Under the pieces are notes generated by a model. It searched no databases. It had not been told where the DNA came from and worked only from the letters and a program-made list of their open reading frames with translations. Shown here piece by piece: positions 1 to 9,841 of a DNA stretch of 64,000 nt. A program made the translations under genes and the position numbers. Within the stretch, counting starts at the first letter, position 1, and the number at the start of each line of letters is the position of its first letter. This DNA comes from Haematobia irritans (lineage: Eukaryota > Arthropoda > Insecta > Diptera > Muscidae). The DNA lies in assembly GCF_050003625.1 (NCBI RefSeq), contig NC_134397.1:98874162-98938161 (forward strand), read 5' to 3'.

Positions 1-771
1 CGCATATACATTTATTTTAATTTTTTTCTCACATTGACTTGATTTGTATTATTGCATGTTATCTACTTTTTTGAGAACGAACATTTCTTAAAAACGCTGT
101 TCGAAAATGTATTTTTGCAATAAAAGGGCAAAAAGCGAAATTAGGTAACACTATATCTGGGTAAGAATATTCGTAGGTATACCACGGACTGATTTCGATG
201 GAGGTTGTTGCAAACATAAACATAAACATACACACACACATTACAAATATAACAAAACCTCTTCTCTACGTCTGTTACAAAACAAAAAAAACTTACGGAG
301 AGTAGTTACTTCTACTCTGTGTATAGACTATCAATTCCAATCAGCGTTGCCGTTTTGGTCCGATCGGACCAAAATTGGTCCAAAAAATTTCTAATTTTTA
401 AATTTGGTCCGATGGTCGGACCAAACAGAATTTGGTCCATTTTCCTAAATTTGGTTTCTATCACATATTAAATAGTAGATGGTGCACCGCAAAGAATATT
501 GTCGGGAGGCCAAATATTTCACATGCGTAAAATATGAATACGAATTTTGCTTAGAATAGAAAACGTATTTCTCTGAAGTAAAGTTTTTTCCTTGTCTAAA
601 AGTCTCTAAACTTTTCAATGAAGTCTGTCCTTATAGCTAACTGATACGACATAAAAATGTGTATCTAACATGAATGAAAATTTCGTTTTGATGAAGTCAA
701 AATGGATTTAATATTTCTGAAAAATCTTCAAAATTAATAAAATGTTTCAACACATTGTTTTAAAGTCATTA
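1..771. other. AT-rich sequence without recognisable gene
   Basis: I see no coding potential; the short open frames here have no recognisable motif. A CA-rich run lies near 222-241 and a cluster of TTGGTCC/GGACCAA words at 353-440 (listed separately). The segment ends where a mini-me-like stem-loop begins. Confidence 0.6.
353..440. repeat. Inverted-repeat cluster of TTGGTCC words
   Basis: A perfect 22-bp palindrome at 353-374 (core TTGGTCCGATCGGACCAA) is followed by further TTGGTCC and GGACCAA words to about 440. CAGCGTTGCC just before it (342-351) looks like a hAT terminal motif, so this may be the subterminal repeat region of a hAT element whose other end I cannot find. Confidence 0.55.
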
Positions 772-1427
772 TACCCTAAACCACATAGTGGATAGGGTAT
801 AATAAGTTTGATCTGCCAAAAAATGTCCCTACCAGAAATATTGATTTTAGACCCAATAAAGTATATACCGATCGACTCAGAATCACCTCCTGAGTCGATC
901 TAGCGCTTGGTGTCCGTCCGTCCGTCTGTCCATGTATTTGTTGTTCACAGGATTCCGGTCGCAATTATTAACCGATTTTTGATGAAGTTTGGTACAGGGA
1001 GTTTTTTTGGGCACAAGGACGAACGCTATTGAATTTGGAAGAAATCGGATCAAATTTAGATATAGCTTCCATATATATGTATTGCATGATTTCGACAAAT
1101 GGGGTCACGTTGCACTTTTTTACTAACCGATCGTCGTCAAATTTAGCACAAAATAATCTTTTGTATCACCCTTTAAGTTTGAAAATTTCATCGAAATCGG
1201 TTCAGATTTAGATATAGGTCCTATATTTGCCAAATTATGGGACCTATATCTAAATAGGCCCGATTTTGCCAAATTATGTCATAAAACCCTTATTTATCAA
1301 CCGATCTTACTCAAAGTTGGCTAAATGTAATCTTCTATAGCACTAACTATATGTGCAAAAAATCATTGAAATCGGTTCAGATTTAGCTATAGCTCCCATA
1401 TATGTACCACCCGATTTTTCTAAATAA
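772..1427 (-). mobile_element. Mini-me-like element, type I, truncated inverted copy
   Basis: It begins with a hairpin ATACCC...GGGTATA around 772-808, then a GTCC/GTCT run (about 912-932) and then the motif 'cggttcagatttagatata'. This is the order of the element at 1428-7134 read backwards, so the copy is on the minus strand. It is cut at 1427 where the next copy starts. (GTCY)n plus TA-rich blocks are the defining parts of dipteran mini-me elements. It has no coding capacity. Confidence 0.65.
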
Positions 1428-1859
1428 AACAAGTAAGGAAAGTCTAAAGTCGGGCGGGGCCGACTATATTATACCCTGCACCACTTTTAGATCTAAATTT
1501 TCGATACCATATCACATCTGTCAAATGTGTTGGGGGCTATATATAAAGGTTTGTCCCAAAATTATACATTTAAATATCACTCGATCTGGACAGAATTTGA
1601 TAGACTTCTACAAAATCTATAGACTCAAAATTTAAGTCGGCTAATGCACTAGGGTGGAACACAATGTTAGTAAAAAAATATGGGAAACATTTAAATCTGA
1701 AGCAATTTTAAGGAAACTTCGCAAAAGTTTATTTATGATTTATCGCTCGATATATATGTATTAGAAGTTTGGGAAAATTAGAGTCATTTTTACAACTTTT
1801 CGACTAAGCAGTGGCGATTTTACAAGGAAAATGTTGGTATTTTGACCATTTTTGTCGAA

Positions 1860-2880
1860 ATCAGAAAAACATATATATGGGAGCTATATCTAAACCTGAA
1901 CCGATTTCAACCAAATTTGGCACGTATAGCTACAATGGTAATTCTACTCCCTGTGCAAAATTTCAACTAAATCGGAGCAAAAACTTTGCGTCTATGGTCG
2001 TATGAGTGTAAATCGGGCGAAAGCTATATATGGGAGCTATATCTAGATCTGAACCGATTTCAACCAAATTTGGCACGTATACACTCAAAAAAAAGTGAAC
2101 TCTCTATTTCACTAAAGCCATATTAACTTTATATTAGTTCATAGAATCATTATGTTTGGAAAAAGTTTATTTTAGTCAAATAATTTTTTGCGTATGTTAG
2201 TTAAATGAACTAAAAAACGGAAAAAAGTTATACACAAATAAAGCATAAAGATTTCCTAAGTTAGTTAAAAGTTTCTAAAAAAGTTCCAAATTTTCTAAAA
2301 TGAATCGAAAGTTATCTTTCCTGGTGGGTTCACTGTTTTTTCAGTGTAGCAACAATGCTAATTCTACTCCCTGTGGAAAATTTCAACTAAATCGGAGTTA
2401 AAAATTGGCCTCTGTGGTCATATGAGTGTTAATCGGCCGAAAGCTATATGTGGGAGCTATATCTAAATCTGAACCGATTTCTATAAAATTTGGCACACTT
2501 GACTACACTAATTGTACTCCTAGTGCAAAATTTCAACCAAATTGAGGTAAAACTCTAGCTTCTGGGACCGTATTAGTCCATATCGGGCGAAAGATATATA
2601 TGGGAGCTATATATAAATCTGAACCGATTTCAATAAAATTTGGCACACTTAACTCTAGTGCTAATTGTTCTTCTTCTGCAAAATTTTAAGCAAATTAGGG
2701 TAAAACTCTGGCTTCTGGGGCCATATAAGTCCATATCGGGCGAAATATATATATGGGAGCTATATTTAAATCTGAACCGATTTCTTCCAAAATCAATAGG
2801 GTTCTATTCCGAGCCAAAGCACATACTTGTGTCAAATTTGAAATCGATTGGACTAAAACTGCGACCTAGACTTTGATTAC
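1860..2880 (+). repeat. Central tandem repeats of type I mini-me-like element
   Basis: About five imperfect units of roughly 140-150 bp, each with a 'gggagctatat' block, 'gaaccgattt', 'ttggcac' and 'tgcaaaatttcaac', start near 1876, 2027, 2450, 2600 and 2752. Units 2 and 3 are separated by a MITE. A unit of near nucleosome length matches the central tandem repeats described for DINE-TR1-type elements in Drosophila. Short open frames here are repeat artefacts. Confidence 0.65.
2082..2346. mobile_element. 265-bp MITE with CACTCAAAAAA / TTTTTTCAGTG ends
   Basis: Ends are CACTCAAAAAAAAGTGAAC and GTTCACTGTTTTTTCAGTG, flanked by TA on both sides (2080-2081, 2347-2348). Joining the flanks recreates the host repeat unit. 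TA duplications and these ends suggest a nonautonomous Tc1/mariner-type element. It is noncoding. Confidence 0.75.
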
Positions 2881-3455
2881 AAAAATGTGTTCACGGACAG
2901 ACGGACATGGCTATATCGACTCAAGAGCCCACCCTGAGCATTTTTGCCAAAGACACCATGTGTCCAAGGCCGTATTCAGGGGGGGGGATGAGGGGGATCA
3001 AACCCCCCCCCGAAATGAATGAATATTTTTATATAAATAAATATATATTTTTAGCTGCATAGAAAAATCTTATCGAAGACGTTGAAGAAAAGCTGGAGGT
3101 TTTATTTTGAAGAACGCTTACCTATTAAACTTGCACAAATCATAGAATACTATTTAGTTGAAAAGCCCGTCAAACGACGGTCGAAAAAAAAACAAATTAT
3201 TTTTGTTCTCGCACCACAAATTTCATTTTTGGAAAATGTATTTCTGCTTTTTATGTGTGTTTGTTGTTCTTTTTGTCAACATGACTCGCTTTGTTTGGCC
3301 ATAGCAACAACAACGAAACAGCCAAACACACATGTGTAAATGAAATGGCGCAAAACCTGCGAAAAGAAACTGCCTAATTCAGCGATGGAAGCAATAAAGA
3401 GATTTTTCCAGACGTGCATATTCTTTTAAAAATTTTGGTCACTTTGCCAGTTACT

Positions 3456-4085
3456 CAAGGATACAATTTTTAAGAAAGTACAAAAAAGGTATTTTTTGAG
3501 CGGAAAGGTACTTTTTACTAAATTTCAACAAAAATTTCACAGGAAGATTATTGTCAAGAGACTGAATTTTAAAGAAAATAAAATTTTGACAAAATTTTCT
3601 ATAGAAATAAAATTTTGCAAAAATTTCCTATAGAAATAAAATTTTTACAAAATTTTCAATTGAAATAAAATTTTGACAAAATTTTCTATAAAAATAAAAT
3701 TTTGCAAAAATTCTATATTGAAATAAAATGTTGACAACTATTTCTACTATTTCGATAATATAGAATCGCATTCCTTTTTCGACTAAAACTTTCTTGAAGT
3801 TCAATAAAATCCTGTTTTTGACTATGTCTTTTACAAAATCTAGATTTTCTTCCCACATGAACATGTCTGTTTTGCCATATTTGTAAAAGACTATTAGCAA
3901 ATAAGGTTGATAAAGACTTTCTCAAAATATTAAAATATTTTGTCAAAGCTATTGTACCATAAATCTGATATCGACTCAAAAATGTCTACACAAAAGGTAC
4001 TAAATCATTCGCGGGGGTACTACGGTACTGACCGGGGTGAAAAAGGTTTGAAAAAAGTACTATAGTACTGCATTTTCCATCCCTG
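3456..4085. mobile_element. hAT MITE nested in hAT copy 1
   Basis: It is flanked by CAGTTACT (3448-3455 and 4086-4093). The right end ATTTTCCATCCCTG is intact; the left end is damaged compared with the copy at 16392. Removing it joins the transposase frame ...TLPV-TTCSSERSF. It contains AT-rich tandem repeats but no coding sequence. Confidence 0.82.
3560..3735. repeat. AT-rich minisatellite, about 30-bp unit
   Basis: Repeats of 'aaataaaattttgacaaaa' alternating with 'ttttctatag' (about 29-32 bp per unit, five or six copies). A shorter array sits in the sister MITE near 16512-16590. Open frames across it are low-complexity artefacts. Confidence 0.7.
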
Positions 4086-4087
4086 CA

Positions 4088-5508
4088 GTTACTACGTGCT
4101 CATCCGAACGTTCATTTTCAACAATGAAGAGATTAAAGACGTATCTTAGAAATTCGACTACACACAGAAACAAATTTGTTGTGACAAACAATTTTTTCCA
4201 ACCATTTTATTTGGTTCCATCTACTACCGGAATCTAACCGATAGAATTTGTTGCCTCAACCAATTGACAGTAAAATTGGCAGTCACAACCAATATAATTG
4301 TATTTGTTTTTTTTATGACAGCCAACTATTGTTTGAAGTAACTTCCTTTTGAATTATCAGGGCAACCAATAAAATTGCTATCGGTACCCCATTTGAACCA
4401 CGAACAGCATGCAAAATTATGCAAAAAAAATCATTATTTATTTTTAGTACTTTATTGTTCAATAATATAAAGGCATAAATAATACATATTTAGATATAAA
4501 ATTTTTTGTAATACTAATCCGATTTTATTGTTTCCTTCAAATCGCAATGTATCTTTCGAGTTATCTTCCGCATCTATTTTGTGCGCCGGGGTGTATGGGG
4601 AAATAATCGTAACGTTCTTTTCCTCCTGTAGCTACCGCCAAGATTTTGTTGTTGAGTGAGTTGCTACGTAGACCCAATGGTTTTTGATGGGTAACGTTCA
4701 GATGTCCCGAAACGGCTACCATTGCGTATACATTTAGACAAATCCATTATTTAAGATTGAAGGACTGTTTTGATGTGCATGAGATACAAGAAACATTTGA
4801 AAATACCTCTCAGGCTGACGAAACATAGATCCACTGGTACGCATCAGAGATCAAGGAGCAGTCGAAACAATGAACTTACTTCTTTTTATTTCGTTTTGGC
4901 GATGGATGGATTAGCAGTATTCAGATTTTATTCGTATATACTATACATATTTAAGCAGAAATGTACATTTTCAAAATATTATCGATTTATTGACATTTAA
5001 TATTCTACTTACCTTTTTAACAATTTTACTCACATTGAAGTATTGAAGTTGATATATCCAAATATTGGTTGCAGCAACAATCAGTTTTTAAATCTGTTGA
5101 AACAACCAAATTATCTGCTGTACAGACTTTTTGTCAGTTTTGCTGACATTTTGGGAAAATAAATCAATCAACACAACAGAGCGGTACACAATGAAATTTG
5201 TTTTTAATGAATTGAGTTACAACGACCAATATTTGGTCGTTAGTAATAGCATTTGATTGCATTGATATTTTATTGGTTATATCAACGACCAAACGAAAGA
5301 AATAACAAACATATGATCCACACAACTAAAAATAATGTATCTGAACTATCTTTCTGTTATCCTGCTCGAATTCCAACCAACCATTTCTCTGGGTGTAGTG
5401 AGAGTAGACTCAAAGGATTGGCATTAATGTCGGTTCATCGCCGAATAAATGTGACGACTGAAGAAGTCATTGATTTATTTGCTGCTCGGCTCAATTTAAT
5501 ATTATAAC
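4088..5508 (+). pseudogene. hAT transposase C-terminal dimerisation domain, split by a MITE
   Basis: The first part (4088-4160) encodes SSERSFSTMKRLKTYLRNST, the conserved N-terminal half of the hAT dimerisation region. The second part (5398-5508) encodes RLKGLALMSVHRRINV followed by TEEVIDLFA, the conserved second half, ending at a TAA. A MITE (4161-5395) separates them. The catalytic RNase H-like domain and BED finger are absent. The sister copy at 15902-17212 keeps both halves joined and has a longer tail (LAAQKARRLNLIL). Dead remnant. Confidence 0.8.
4161..5395. mobile_element. TA-flanked MITE, 1.2 kb, CACACAGAAA / TTTCTCTGGGTG ends
   Basis: It inserted at TA (4159-4160 and 5396-5397) inside the hAT dimerisation sequence; the uninterrupted site is visible in hAT copy 2. 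The ends are imperfect inverted repeats. Subterminal words such as CAACCAATT and AATTTGTTG recur in both orientations. A relative is at 23606-24759. It has no coding potential; probably nonautonomous Tc1/mariner-like. Confidence 0.78.
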
Positions 5509-6930
5509 AAGTATATACAGCACTAAGTTCGGCCGGGCCGAATCTTAAATACCCACCACCATGAACCAAATATTAGGGTTTCCTTTGAAATTTCAGGAGG
5601 GCTTGAGGACTTGAGGATATTCCCGAAGATAAATTTAAAGATTTCACCTATGAGGACTATATCAGATTCTGGATTTATAAGAACCATTTTTGTTTGAGTT
5701 TTAAAGGAATCATTAACATCTCTTGTAAGTGTGCAAGAAAATTATAAAATAAAGTCTTGATTTGAAATCTTAAATCTGTAGAAGTAAAATCTGGAAATTT
5801 TACATTGAATTTCAAGCAATTTTCATGATCAGTGCGCCTTCTACACCCTTAAGAAGTGAAGTCGGTCTATATGGAGGCATTACCAAATGGATCGATAAAA
5901 ACTTAATCCGATACACGTTTTTGTGAGCCTAAAATACCAGAATATTTACAATTTCAGGCAAATCAGATAAAAACTACGGTTTCTAGAAACCCAAGGAGTT
6001 AAATCGGGAGATCGTTCTTATGGGGGCTATACTAAAATATGGACCGATACTCACCGTTTTCGGCACACCTATTTATGACCCGAAAATACCTCTAGATTTC
6101 CAATTTCAGGCAAATAGGATAAAAACTTCGGATTCTAGAAGCCCAAGAAGTAAAATCTTGAAATCGGTCTATATGGAGGCTATACCAAAATATGGACCGA
6201 TACTCACCATTTTCGGCACACCTCTTTATGGTCATAAAATACCTCTAGATTTCCAATTTCAGACAAATTGGATAAAAACTACTGTTTCTATAAGCCCAAG
6301 AAGTAAAATCGGGAGATCGGTCTATATGGGGGCTATACCAAAACATGGACCGATAATTACCATTTTTGGCACACGTATTTGTGGTCCTACAATACCTCTA
6401 GATTTTCAATTTCAGGTAAATTGAATAAAAACTACGGTTTCTATAAGCCCAAGAAGTAAAATCGGGAGATCGGTCTATATGGGGGCTATACCAAAACATG
6501 GACCGATACTCACCATTTTTGGCACACCTCTTTATGGTCATAAAATACCTCTAGATTTCAAATTTCAGCAAATTGGATAAAAACTACGATTTCTATAAGC
6601 CCAAGACCCCAAATCGGGAGGTCGGTTTATATGGGGACTATATCAAAACCTGGACCGATATAGCCCATCTTCGAACTTGACCTGCCTGCAGACAAAAGAT
6701 GAGTTTGTGCAAAATGTCAGTACGATTGCTTCATTATTGAAGACTGTAGCGTGATTACAACAGACAGACAGCCAGACAGACAGACAGACCGACATGGTTA
6801 TATCGTCTTAGAATTTCTCCCCGATCAAGAATATATATACTTTATATAGTCGGAAGTCGATATTTCGATGTGTTACAAACGGAATGACAAACTTATTATA
6901 CCCCCGTCACCATTCTATGGTGGTGGGTAT
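5507..6930 (+). mobile_element. Mini-me-like element, type II
   Basis: The 5' end is ACAAGTATATACAGCACTAAG followed by the TTCGGCCGGGCCGAA hairpin and TACCCACCACC. The 3' end is a hairpin CACCATTCTATGGTGGTG plus GGGTATA, preceded by a CAGACAGACAGAC run (6761-6790) and 'atatatatactttatatagtcgg'-type sequence. The uninterrupted site is preserved in hAT copy 2 (17131-17150), so insertion is directly shown. Noncoding. Confidence 0.75.
5860..6665 (+). repeat. Central tandem repeats of type II mini-me-like element
   Basis: About five units with a period near 152 bp, each holding 'atcggtctatatgggggct', 'ggaccgatactcacc', 'ggcacac' and 'cctctagatttccaatttca'; unit starts lie near 5865, 6012, 6164, 6316, 6468 and 6620. 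A 134-codon open frame at 6020-6424 is simply the repeat read in one frame. Confidence 0.75.
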
Positions 6931-7169
6931 AAAAATATTGTATACATACCTATGCATAAATAAAATTTTCTACACATGAGATTATATGAATATTTTTTTT
7001 TAAAGTTGAACCCCCCCCGAATTAAAATCCTGGCTACGGCCTTGCATGTGTCTATCTCGTCTCCTTCTGGGTGTTGCACACATATGCACTAACTTATAAT
7101 ACCCTGTTCCACAGTGTGGAGCAGGGTATAATAAAACTCAATTGAACAAATAATACAATATTTGTACTA

Positions 7170-7285
7170 TAATTTTCTCGAAGAGGAGCGGAGCGGAGCG
7201 ATTTTTTTTCTCGGACCGGAGCGTTTTTTTTTTCTCCGGAGCGGGAGCGGAGCGGAGCGACAAAAATGGACCGCTCCGGATCCCT
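7170..7285. repeat. GGAGC-rich low-complexity patch
   Basis: Repeated GGAGC units (gaggagcggagcggagcg, then again near 7235-7258) are separated by T runs, with CCGCTCCGGATCC at the end forming inverted repeats with them. The GC content contrasts sharply with the surroundings. Function unknown; possibly the subterminal part of a transposon. Confidence 0.6.
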
Positions 7286-7289
7286 GTTT

Positions 7290-7734
7290 ATAACGTTGAA
7301 AATCGAAATACTAGTGTTGGAGAATTTTGTTAGATATGGAGAAATAAGAGGGTTTTAAAAGGGAAAGGCAAAAGGTGATTTAAAGAACAGGTGAGTAGCA
7401 TTTGGGGTGTCCCGAGTTGATGGGCCACGGGGACACCATGGTTGGGGAGGGTCAGGCCACGGCATGCCTTGGAAAACCGGCATGCAAGCAAGCCAATATG
7501 GGTGGTAAGTTGTGTGGATATTAATTTTTGTGATACGTACCTGTTGGTCTTTGTGCTGTCCTCCAAAGCTGGTTGAATGTTTAGTTTTTTTTGTCAGCTG
7601 CCAGAGGACTGAGTTGCCAATGAACCGCGCCCCACAGACTGAGCCAAAAGCCGGCAACACCGTTCAGCAACCAGCGTACGGCAACGCTGTTCCTCCCTCC
7701 AGATGGCGGTAGCCTCCGGGCTGCGACACGTATC
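7290..7734. other. GC-richer unassigned segment
   Basis: Markedly richer in GC than its neighbours (for example 7395-7480 and 7605-7720), with two inverted-looking GGCATGC words near 7461-7483. Open frames of about 60-100 codons exist on both strands but none shows a family motif. It may be the untranslated region or promoter of an unidentified element. Confidence 0.35.
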
Positions 7735-8007
7735 AAATTTTAACCGGATCGGATGAATTTTGCTCCTCCACGAAGCTCCGGAGGTCAAATCTGGGGATCG
7801 GTTTATATGGGGGCTATATATAATTATGAACCGATATGGACCAATTTTTGCTCATTTGCAATACCATCCGACCTACAACAATGACAACTACTTATGCCAA
7901 GATTTAAGTCGATAGCTTGTTTCGTTCGGAAGTTAGCGTGATTTCAACAGACGGACGGACGAACATACGTATATCGACTCAGAATTTCACCACGACCCAG
8001 AATATAT
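7735..8007 (+). mobile_element. Mini-me-like element, type II, fragment
   Basis: Contains 'cggatgaattttgctcctcc', 'atcggtttatatgggggct' and GACGGACGGACG (7951-7963), closely matching the element at 37292-38610. It is cut by the gypsy LTR at 8008; the terminal hairpin is missing. Confidence 0.65.
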
Positions 8008-9436
8008 TGTTACGGATGTGAAATTTCTAGATTTAAGTGTATTTAAATTAATTTCCGTTAATTTACAAATTTCAAATTATAACGATAAAATTATGTCATC
8101 ACTTGTAAGAATCATCTTTATCTTACTTTCCTAAACATCTTTCTCAATCGCTCATTGTAAAGTAACCCCTTTTGTTTTGTTATCTTCATTTATTGTTATT
8201 GTTGTAGTAATATGAGCATAACCATCTGCAGATAAATTACGAGATACTTGATATGCAAAACTATGAGCCACAGAAGCGACCAAGCAGTGATGCCAACTCC
8301 CGAAGGCCAAAAAGCACCAGAAAGTGTCACCTTCCTTCAATGCTCTACTAAAAAACAACAACAACAAAAAACTTACAACCTTTGTGTAATAATTTCACGC
8401 AGTTTTAATTTTTTCTCAACCTCTATTTTCTGAACCATAATGGTACATAATACGAAATTTGTATAAATAGTTTTTATTGATAAGAAATTTAATTGGTTTA
8501 AATTTCATTGATAAACCTGGAATGGTTCAAAAGTTTTTGAAAATGCAAAAGTTTGCGTTTTTTGAATTCGTATGAACCTCTATTGTAATGTCTTTTAAAT
8601 TTCACAATATTTTTTTTTTTCAGACGAGAAAAAACATTTTTTTGACATTTAATTTGGAAATATTAATATTTGTAGGGAGTCTGTTTTTTATTTCAGTTAT
8701 GAGTGCTTTGTGAATTTAATACAGCGTTTAAATGACATCTTTATCACGTTCAGAAATTCGTCCCTCGTCCCTTGACATTTCCAAAGAATACCCTAAAATA
8801 TCAATATTGATTAAAAACAGAATCAATAACACTTTCATAACAATAAAATTCTCTATTTGGCAATATAGTTGAGTTTCTTAAGCTTTTGAAAATCTAATCT
8901 GAATTTTTGTATGAGAAGATATCGTCAATTAAACTTAATACTGTTCAACTTGGAAAAATCACTAAATGAAAATGCCAGAAAGCACCAAGTTGGTTCTTTT
9001 TTTTAAAAAGGCACTAAAAAGGCAATTTGTTGCTTTTTGGAAATGAAAAAGAACTAAATTTGGTGCTAACAGCACCAAATTGGCATCACTGCGACCAAGT
9101 GATTGTTCTAGATAGTTGTAGACACATAATCTGATGTGCCGGACGAAACTTGTCGATTATTCTAAATAAATATGTGCGATATCTGTTTCTAGATTATTCG
9201 AGATGGTTGTAGGCCAGACTAGCGGGAATGTTCGAAATCGTTGTACAGTACTATTTAAAGAGCTGACAGATGGAGCTGTCAAGTCAGCCGTAACCTAAAA
9301 TTTACACAGTACACATCGTAGAGCAAATAAATGAAACCTATCAAATAAGCAAATAAATTGTAGAATGTTGTTATTTGAAAAGAACTGAGTTTTAATTATC
9401 GGGTCACTAAATACGCCTCAATATAAAAACGTAACA
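8008..9436 (+). repeat. 5' LTR of gypsy E (interrupted by a hAT MITE)
   Basis: Terminal TGTTACG and CGTAACA palindromic ends. Without the inserted hAT MITE and one TSD copy the LTR is about 614 bp, against 571 bp for element D and 647 bp for element C. A TATTTAAAG box (near 9262) and a CAGCCGTAA initiator-like site (near 9286) correspond to the TATA/TCAGTCG pair of the other copies. Confidence 0.82.
8285..9091. mobile_element. 807-bp nonautonomous hAT element in the gypsy E LTR
   Basis: Perfect 12-bp inverted ends CAGTGATGCCAA and TTGGCATCACTG, flanked by the perfect 8-bp duplication CGACCAAG (8277-8284 and 9092-9099). The internal AAAAAGCACCA-type words form inverted subterminal repeats. 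It encodes no transposase. Confident hAT MITE. Confidence 0.92.
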
Positions 9437-9457
9437 ATTGGTGTCGGAAGTGAAATA

Positions 9458-9841
9458 ATGAAAAAATATACAATGAAGTTTAATGATCTTCGAGTAGAAG
9501 ACTTGAAGAAAGAATTGATCAAATTGGAGCAGCCGATTACAGGAAACAAAGCTCAGCTCCAAAAGCGTCTACTGGAATTGTTCGAACGGAGCAAAATAGC
9601 CACAATAGCCATAAGAAGGTGACACTACAGTCAAGAGAGTCACCTTTAAACTAAATCGGGCTAGTTCAGCGGGGCAAGAGCTGGCTCCCACAGATGATGG
9701 CCCCACAATCTCCATAGCAATAGTTCAACAGAAAAATAACAATTTGACAATTGCGGGTGGTATTACTGGCGATAAGCGTACTTTGACGTTGAATACTGGT
9801 TCATCGAAATATATTATAAGATCTGATTTAGTAAATGGGAA
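9458..9841 (+). pseudogene. gypsy E gag (SAP-like N-terminus) fused by deletion to a protease remnant
   Basis: From the ATG at 9458 (or 9473) the frame reads LRVEDLKKELIKLEQPITG followed by NKAQLQKRLLE, a SAP-domain-like helix-extended loop-helix pattern at the gag N-terminus. Deletion then joins it near 9600 to a segment equivalent to 51640-51860 of element D, including the start of the retropepsin (LTIAGGITGDKRTLTLN). The catalytic Asp of D-T-G is Asn here (NTGSS). It stops at the mariner junction. Non-functional. Confidence 0.7.

Larger units (their letters stand above)
2965..7044 (+). mobile_element. hAT transposon copy 1 (nonautonomous, multiply invaded)
   Basis: Terminal inverted repeats CAAGGCCGTATTCAGG (left) and CCTGGCTACGGCCTTG (right) are flanked by the perfect 8-bp duplication CATGTGTC (2957-2964 and 7045-7052), the hAT hallmark. 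Runs of G and C lie just inside the ends. It contains the C-terminal dimerisation segment of a hAT transposase. A hAT MITE (3456-4085), a TA-flanked MITE (4161-5395) and a mini-me-like element (5507-6930) interrupt it. A relative lies at 15902-17212. Confidence 0.88.
1428..7134 (+). mobile_element. Mini-me-like element, type I, interrupted by a hAT element
   Basis: The 5' end is ACAAGTAAGGAAAGTCTAAAG followed by a GTCGGGCGGGGCCGAC hairpin and TATACCCTGCACC. The body has about 145-bp repeats with 'tatgggagctatat' and 'ctgaaccgattt'. A GACGGAC run lies near 2897-2910 and the terminal hairpin TACCCTG...CAGGGTA near 7102-7127. The hAT insertion at 2965-7044 duplicates CATGTGTC, and removing it restores a continuous element. 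A 265-bp MITE at 2082-2346 is also inside. It is noncoding; likely a Helitron/INE relative, but no Helitron protein is present. Confidence 0.7.
8008..9841 (+). mobile_element. Ty3/gypsy element E, 5' LTR and deleted interior
   Basis: The LTR (TGTTACG...CGTAACA) is followed by a primer-binding-like TGGTGTCGG at 9439, a gag N-terminus and a protease N-terminus, then a junction with a mariner at about 9841. It belongs to the same family as elements C and D (near-identical LTR blocks, PBS and gag start). A large internal deletion removes most of gag. RT onward is absent. Confidence 0.8.

Noticed and set aside
1860..2880. CRISPR-like or satellite array
   Set aside because: Units are about 145 bp, diverged and inside a transposable element of a eukaryotic genome; no spacer-repeat pattern.
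6020..6424. 134-codon open frame
   Set aside because: It is the 152-bp tandem repeat of a mini-me-like element read in one frame; the peptide repeats with the DNA and no codon pattern is preserved between types.
342..7690. CAGCGTTGCCGT at 342 and its complement at 7679-7690 as ends of one hAT element
   Set aside because: The flanking 8 bp do not match and the interval is already explained by other, well-bounded elements; the 12-bp match may be chance.
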